Positions 60,233 to 64,000 of a DNA stretch of 64,000 nt are shown in pieces. The notes beneath the pieces are model-generated. The model did no database searches. It saw only the letters and a program-made list of their open reading frames with translations, and was not told the DNA's origin. This stretch comes from an uncultured Lachnospiraceae bacterium (GTDB lineage: Bacteria; Bacillota; Clostridia; Lachnospirales; Lachnospiraceae). The stretch lies in the NCBI GenBank assembly GCA_910578345.1, contig CAJTRA010000004.1, positions 37,682 to 101,681 of the forward strand. The letters are read 5' to 3'. Within the stretch, counting starts at the first letter, position 1; every line of letters starts with the position of its first letter. A program made the position numbers and the translations under genes.

Positions 60233-62134
60233 TTATGTCGCGATCGCATTCCCGGTATACAATTGGTAATACTTCCCCTGTTCTTCAATCAGCTGATCGT
60301 GAGTGCCTCGCTCGATGATTCTCCCCTGCTCTAAGACCATGATACAGTCGGAGTTCCTGACGGTAGAAAGCCTGTGGGCGATCACGAAAGTGGTTCTGCC
60401 ATTCATCAGTTTATCCATGCCGTCCTGCACGATGCGCTCTGTTCTGGTATCGATAGAACTGGTCGCCTCATCTAAGATCAGGACCGGCGGATCCGCAATG
60501 GCCGCCCTTGCGATCGCCAGAAGCTGCCTCTGCCCCTGGCTTAAGTTGGCGCCGTCCCCAGTCAGCACCGTATCATAGCCTTCCGGCAGATGTCTGATAA
60601 AACCGTCCGCATTGGCTAGCTTCGCCGCCGCAATCACTTCTTCGTCTGTGGCGTCCAGCTTTCCATAGCGGATATTGTCCATGACAGTTCCTGTGAAAAG
60701 ATGTGTATCCTGCAGCACGATCCCCAGAGACCGCCGCAGATCTGCTTTCTTGATCTTATTGACATTGATGCCGTCATACCGAATCTTGCCGTCCTGGATA
60801 TCATAGAAACGATTGATCAGATTCGTGATCGTCGTCTTGCCCGCACCGGTAGAACCTACGAAGGCGATCTTCTGTCCGGGTGTGGCAAAAAGTTTCACAT
60901 CATGCAGCACCATCTTATCATCATTGTAGCCAAAATCGACCCCGTCGAACACGACGTCTCCTTTCAGCTCCACATAATCCACGGAATGATCCGCCTGATG
61001 CTCATGCCGCCACGCCCAGCGACCGGTACGTTCCCTGCTCTCCACCAGACTGCCGTTCTCTTCTTTGACATTGACCAGCGTCACATAGCCGTTGTCCGCT
61101 TCAGGCTCTTCATCCATCATCTTGAAGATACGCTCCGCACCTGCCATCGCCATTACAATAGAATTAAGCTGCTGGCTGACCTGGTTGATCGGTCCGTTAA
61201 AACTCTTATTAAACGTCAAAAAGCTCGCAAGTTCTCCAAGCGTCAGGCCTGATATCCCGGAAAGCGCTAATGCGCCGCCGATAATCGCACAGACCACATA
61301 GCTCACATTGCCAAGCTGCATGTTCACCGGCCCTACGATGTTGACCAGATAATTCGCCCTGTCCGCGCTGTGATACAGACTGTCATTCAGCTCCTGAAAC
61401 TTCTCGATATTCTCTTCCTCATGACAGAAGACTTTCACCACTTTCTGGCCTTCCATCATTTCCTCTATAAAACCATTTACTTTACCAATATCTCTCTGTT
61501 GCTGCAGGAAATACCTGCCGCTTAATCCCGCTGTCTTGGCCGTCACCACCAGCATGACCGCTACCATGACCAGTGTCGCCACAGTCAAAGGCACGCTCAA
61601 GATAACCATGCTGATCAATACGCTGACAATCGTGATCGCACTGTTGAACACCTGCGGCATACTCTGACTGATCATCTGTCTGATCGTGTCCGTATCGTTG
61701 GTATAGATGGACATGATATCTCCATGGGAATGTGTATCGAAATATTTGATCGGCAGCGTTTCCATATGGGAAAACAAATCGTCCCGCAGATTCCGCAAAA
61801 CACCCTGCGTCACATTAATCATAATACGGTTGTAGATATAAGCCGCTGCCACGCCGATCAGGTAAAACCCCGCTACCCTGACGATCGCCATCGCAAGTGG
61901 ACGGAAATCGGGCGTCTGCGCTGTCAGCATCGGCTGGATATGATCGTCGATCAGGCTCTGGATAAACATGGTTCCCTGCACATTCGCCAGCACACTGACA
62001 AAGATCAGGATCGCGACAATGACCAAGTGCGGTCCATAGCTTTTCGCCACATATTTCATCAAACGTTTAAAAACTTTCCCTGGATTTTCTATTTTTTTAC
62101 CTTTTGGCATTCTGCCTCTCATTGGTCCCGGCAT
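60233..62134 (-). CDS. ABC exporter half-transporter, canonical ATPase subunit
   Basis: 633 residues: six transmembrane segments (about 40-340), then a nucleotide-binding domain with Walker A GSTGAGKTT, Walker B VLILDEATSSID with catalytic Glu, and switch His in FVIAHRLSTV. The ABC signature is altered to LSQGQ (usually LSGGQ). An insertion of about 40 residues containing WAWRHEHQADH separates the membrane and ATPase domains. It pairs with the product of 62189-63931, whose ATPase site is degenerate in complementary positions, as in heterodimeric exporters of the TM287/288 and BmrCD type. Confidence 0.93.
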   Translation of the reverse strand: MPGPMRGRMPKGKKIENPGKVFKRLMKYVAKSYGPHLVIVAILIFVSVLANVQGTMFIQSLIDDHIQPMLTAQTPDFRPLAMAIVRVAGFYLIGVAAAYIYNRIMINVTQGVLRNLRDDLFSHMETLPIKYFDTHSHGDIMSIYTNDTDTIRQMISQSMPQVFNSAITIVSVLISMVILSVPLTVATLVMVAVMLVVTAKTAGLSGRYFLQQQRDIGKVNGFIEEMMEGQKVVKVFCHEEENIEKFQELNDSLYHSADRANYLVNIVGPVNMQLGNVSYVVCAIIGGALALSGISGLTLGELASFLTFNKSFNGPINQVSQQLNSIVMAMAGAERIFKMMDEEPEADNGYVTLVNVKEENGSLVESRERTGRWAWRHEHQADHSVDYVELKGDVVFDGVDFGYNDDKMVLHDVKLFATPGQKIAFVGSTGAGKTTITNLINRFYDIQDGKIRYDGINVNKIKKADLRRSLGIVLQDTHLFTGTVMDNIRYGKLDATDEEVIAAAKLANADGFIRHLPEGYDTVLTGDGANLSQGQRQLLAIARAAIADPPVLILDEATSSIDTRTERIVQDGMDKLMNGRTTFVIAHRLSTVRNSDCIMVLEQGRIIERGTHDQLIEEQGKYYQLYTGNAIAT

Positions 62135-62188
62135 TCTCTCCCTCTTTTCCGCGCTGTCCTTATGATTGACAGCGCTGTTTTTCCCGAT

Positions 62189-63931
62189 CTATTTTTTCTC
62201 ATCAAAATCCCCGCCGCCGCTTGTCTGTGATTCGTATACTTCACGGTAGATCTCATTGTCACGAAGCAGTTGCTCATGCGTTCCATACCCATCGATCCGC
62301 CCTTCTTCCATGACGATGATATGATCTGCATGCTGGATGCTGGATACCCGCTGGGCAATAATCAGCTTCGTCGTCTCCGGAATCTCTTCCGCGAAGGCTT
62401 TCCGTATCTTCGCATCCGTAGCCGTATCCACAGCGCTGGTGCTGTCGTCTAAGATCAGCACTTTCGGCTTCTTTAGCAGTGCCCTGGCAATGCACAACCG
62501 CTGCTTCTGCCCGCCGGATACATTGGAACCACCCTGTTCTATGTAAGTGTAATACCCCTCCGGCATCTTCTCCACAAATTCATCCGCACAGGCCAGTCTG
62601 CATGCCCGTCTGCATTCTTCCTCGCTGGCATCCGCATCTCCCCAGCGCAGATTCTCCAGGATCGTACCTGAAAAAAGCACATTCTTCTGCAGCACAACAG
62701 ACACCTGGTTGCGCAGACTGTCCATGTCATATTCCCGCACATCATGGCCGCCCACAAGAACCGCTCCCGAAGACACGTCATACAGCCGGCTGATCAGATT
62801 GACCAGACTGGTCTTCGAACTGCCCGTTCCGCCTAGAATCCCGACAGTCTCTCCGGCTTTGATCTTTAAGTTGATATCATGCAGGATTGCTTTTTCTCCA
62901 TCATTATAATAGGAAAAGTTTACATCCCGAAATTCGATCGCTCCGTCCGGCACCTCATAGATCGGATCTGCCGGATTCGTCAGATCACTCTTTTCTTCCA
63001 GTACCTCACAGATTCTTTTGGCACTGGCGATGCTCATACTCATCATGACGAAGATCATGGCTACCATCATCAGACTCATTAGAATATTCATGCAGTATGC
63101 CATCAGACTCATCAGTTCTCCTGTAGTCAGCTCACTCTGCACGATCATCTTCGCCCCCATCCAGCTAATCAGGAGGATACAGGTATAGATCGTAAACTGC
63201 ATGACCGGCATGTTTAAGACTACATTTCTCTCTGCTTTCTGAAAAATGTCGTAGATGGCCTGACTGGCTTTCTTCAATTTGGATGTTTCATAGTCCTCCC
63301 GCACATAGGCTTTCACCACGCGGATCGCACTGACATTCTCCTGTACAGAAGCATTGAGTTCATCATACTTCGGAAACGCCATCTGGAAATATTTCATCGC
63401 CCTTCTAATGATCATGAACAGAACAAACGCCAGAAGAATGAGCGCCACCAGATAGATCGTCGCAAGTCTTGCATTGATCAGATAGGCCATCGTCATGGCA
63501 CAAATCATGCTGATCGGTGCACGGAAACAGATCCGCAGCAGCATCTGGTATGCCATCTGAAGATTCGTCACATCCGTGGTCAGCCTGGTCACAAGCCCCG
63601 CCGTACTGAACTTATCCAGATTGGAAAAAGAAAATGTCTGGATGTTGTCAAACATTGCCTGCCGCAGGTTGCGCGCAAAACCAGTGGATGCCCGCGCACC
63701 GAACTTCCCTCCCATGATACCGCAGAACAGCCCGCACAGAGCCGCTCCCACCATGAAAACTCCTACATAATAGATATGGCGCATATTCCCCGCCTCCACA
63801 CCGTCGTCTATGATCGAGGCCATCATAAGAGGGATCAACATCTCAAAGATAACCTCCAGGATCATATAGATCGGTGTCAAAACAGACGCCTTCTTAAATT
63901 CTTTAATCTGCGCCGCCAGTGTCTTGATCAT
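62189..63931 (-). CDS. ABC exporter half-transporter, degenerate-site subunit
   Basis: 580 residues from the ATG at 63931, after AGGAGGAAAAGATT. Six membrane segments, then an ATPase domain with Walker A GGTGSSKTS, a good signature VSGGQKQR, but Asp in place of catalytic Glu (VLILDDSTSAVD) and Gln in place of the switch His (LIIAQRVSS). These changes match the non-hydrolysing half of heterodimeric drug or lipid exporters. It lies first in the pair. The window ends 69 bp upstream, so any regulator there is not visible. Confidence 0.93.
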   Translation of the reverse strand: MIKTLAAQIKEFKKASVLTPIYMILEVIFEMLIPLMMASIIDDGVEAGNMRHIYYVGVFMVGAALCGLFCGIMGGKFGARASTGFARNLRQAMFDNIQTFSFSNLDKFSTAGLVTRLTTDVTNLQMAYQMLLRICFRAPISMICAMTMAYLINARLATIYLVALILLAFVLFMIIRRAMKYFQMAFPKYDELNASVQENVSAIRVVKAYVREDYETSKLKKASQAIYDIFQKAERNVVLNMPVMQFTIYTCILLISWMGAKMIVQSELTTGELMSLMAYCMNILMSLMMVAMIFVMMSMSIASAKRICEVLEEKSDLTNPADPIYEVPDGAIEFRDVNFSYYNDGEKAILHDINLKIKAGETVGILGGTGSSKTSLVNLISRLYDVSSGAVLVGGHDVREYDMDSLRNQVSVVLQKNVLFSGTILENLRWGDADASEEECRRACRLACADEFVEKMPEGYYTYIEQGGSNVSGGQKQRLCIARALLKKPKVLILDDSTSAVDTATDAKIRKAFAEEIPETTKLIIAQRVSSIQHADHIIVMEEGRIDGYGTHEQLLRDNEIYREVYESQTSGGGDFDEKK

Positions 63932-64000
63932 ATAATCTTTTCCTCCTGCCGTCTGAAATACAGAATATTGCATAACTCTTAAGCGATGTTCCTGCTGTCT

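Overview
The window looks like chromosome from a Clostridia member, most likely a gut Lachnospiraceae. The grounds are clpB under a CIRCE element, YesMN- and Bce-type two-component systems, a GH31/GH42 glycoside operon with its own ABC importer, ECF vitamin transport under a B12 riboswitch, an IS110-family transposase, and compact minus-strand operons with GGAGG ribosome sites. This is inference from gene content; no rRNA or tRNA gene was seen. Most genes are on the minus strand.

Layout. 1-3.4 kb: IS110 transposase tail and clpB with promoter, CIRCE and terminator. 3.5-11.6 kb: a minus-strand accessory island, heavily decayed. It holds pieces of a tyrosine recombinase, a PIN toxin-antitoxin pair, a phosphoesterase, a GNAT acetyltransferase and a WYL regulator, each broken by truncation, stop or frameshift. 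Intact members are a PPP-type phosphatase, a HAD protein of the kind linked to RNA repair, an unrecognised 337-residue protein and a HigBA-like pair. 11.8-17.5 kb: a membrane protein, a nucleotidyltransferase-like protein, two MATE exporters and a MarR regulator with a double palindromic operator. 17.7-31.0 kb: sugar catabolism (YesM/YesN two-component system, ABC importer, two GH31 enzymes, one GH42 beta-galactosidase). 31.2-36.7 kb: Bce/FtsX-type ABC transporter with its own two-component system. 36.9-42.2 kb: a helix-turn-helix fragment, a DUF4143 ATPase behind three direct repeats, a BlaI/BlaR1-like pair whose receptor has a non-penicillin sensor domain, and a serine beta-lactamase-family hydrolase.

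42.3-48.9 kb: a complete sugar-acid Entner-Doudoroff set: GntP permease, IlvD/Edd-family dehydratase, 2-keto-3-deoxygluconate kinase, KDPG aldolase and a FadR-type regulator. Two putative operators bracket the gntP promoter, and a 176-bp element with perfect 21-bp terminal inverted repeats lies between gntP and the dehydratase gene. 48.9-53.5 kb: cardiolipin synthase, a B12-riboswitch-controlled lipoprotein plus ECF S component, and an OxlT-like MFS carrier. 53.7-57.4 kb: an ECF sigma factor, a membrane protein and an ABC ATPase/permease. 57.4-58.9 kb: a second patch of broken genes. 58.9-64 kb: a secreted ComEC-like metallo-hydrolase and a heterodimeric ABC exporter with one degenerate ATP site.

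The most unusual features are the 176-bp inverted-repeat element, the triple repeat before the DUF4143 ATPase, a 52-bp dispersed repeat present twice that supplies a ribosome site to blaR1, the receptor-swapped BlaR1, and the decaying phosphatase/HAD/WYL island.
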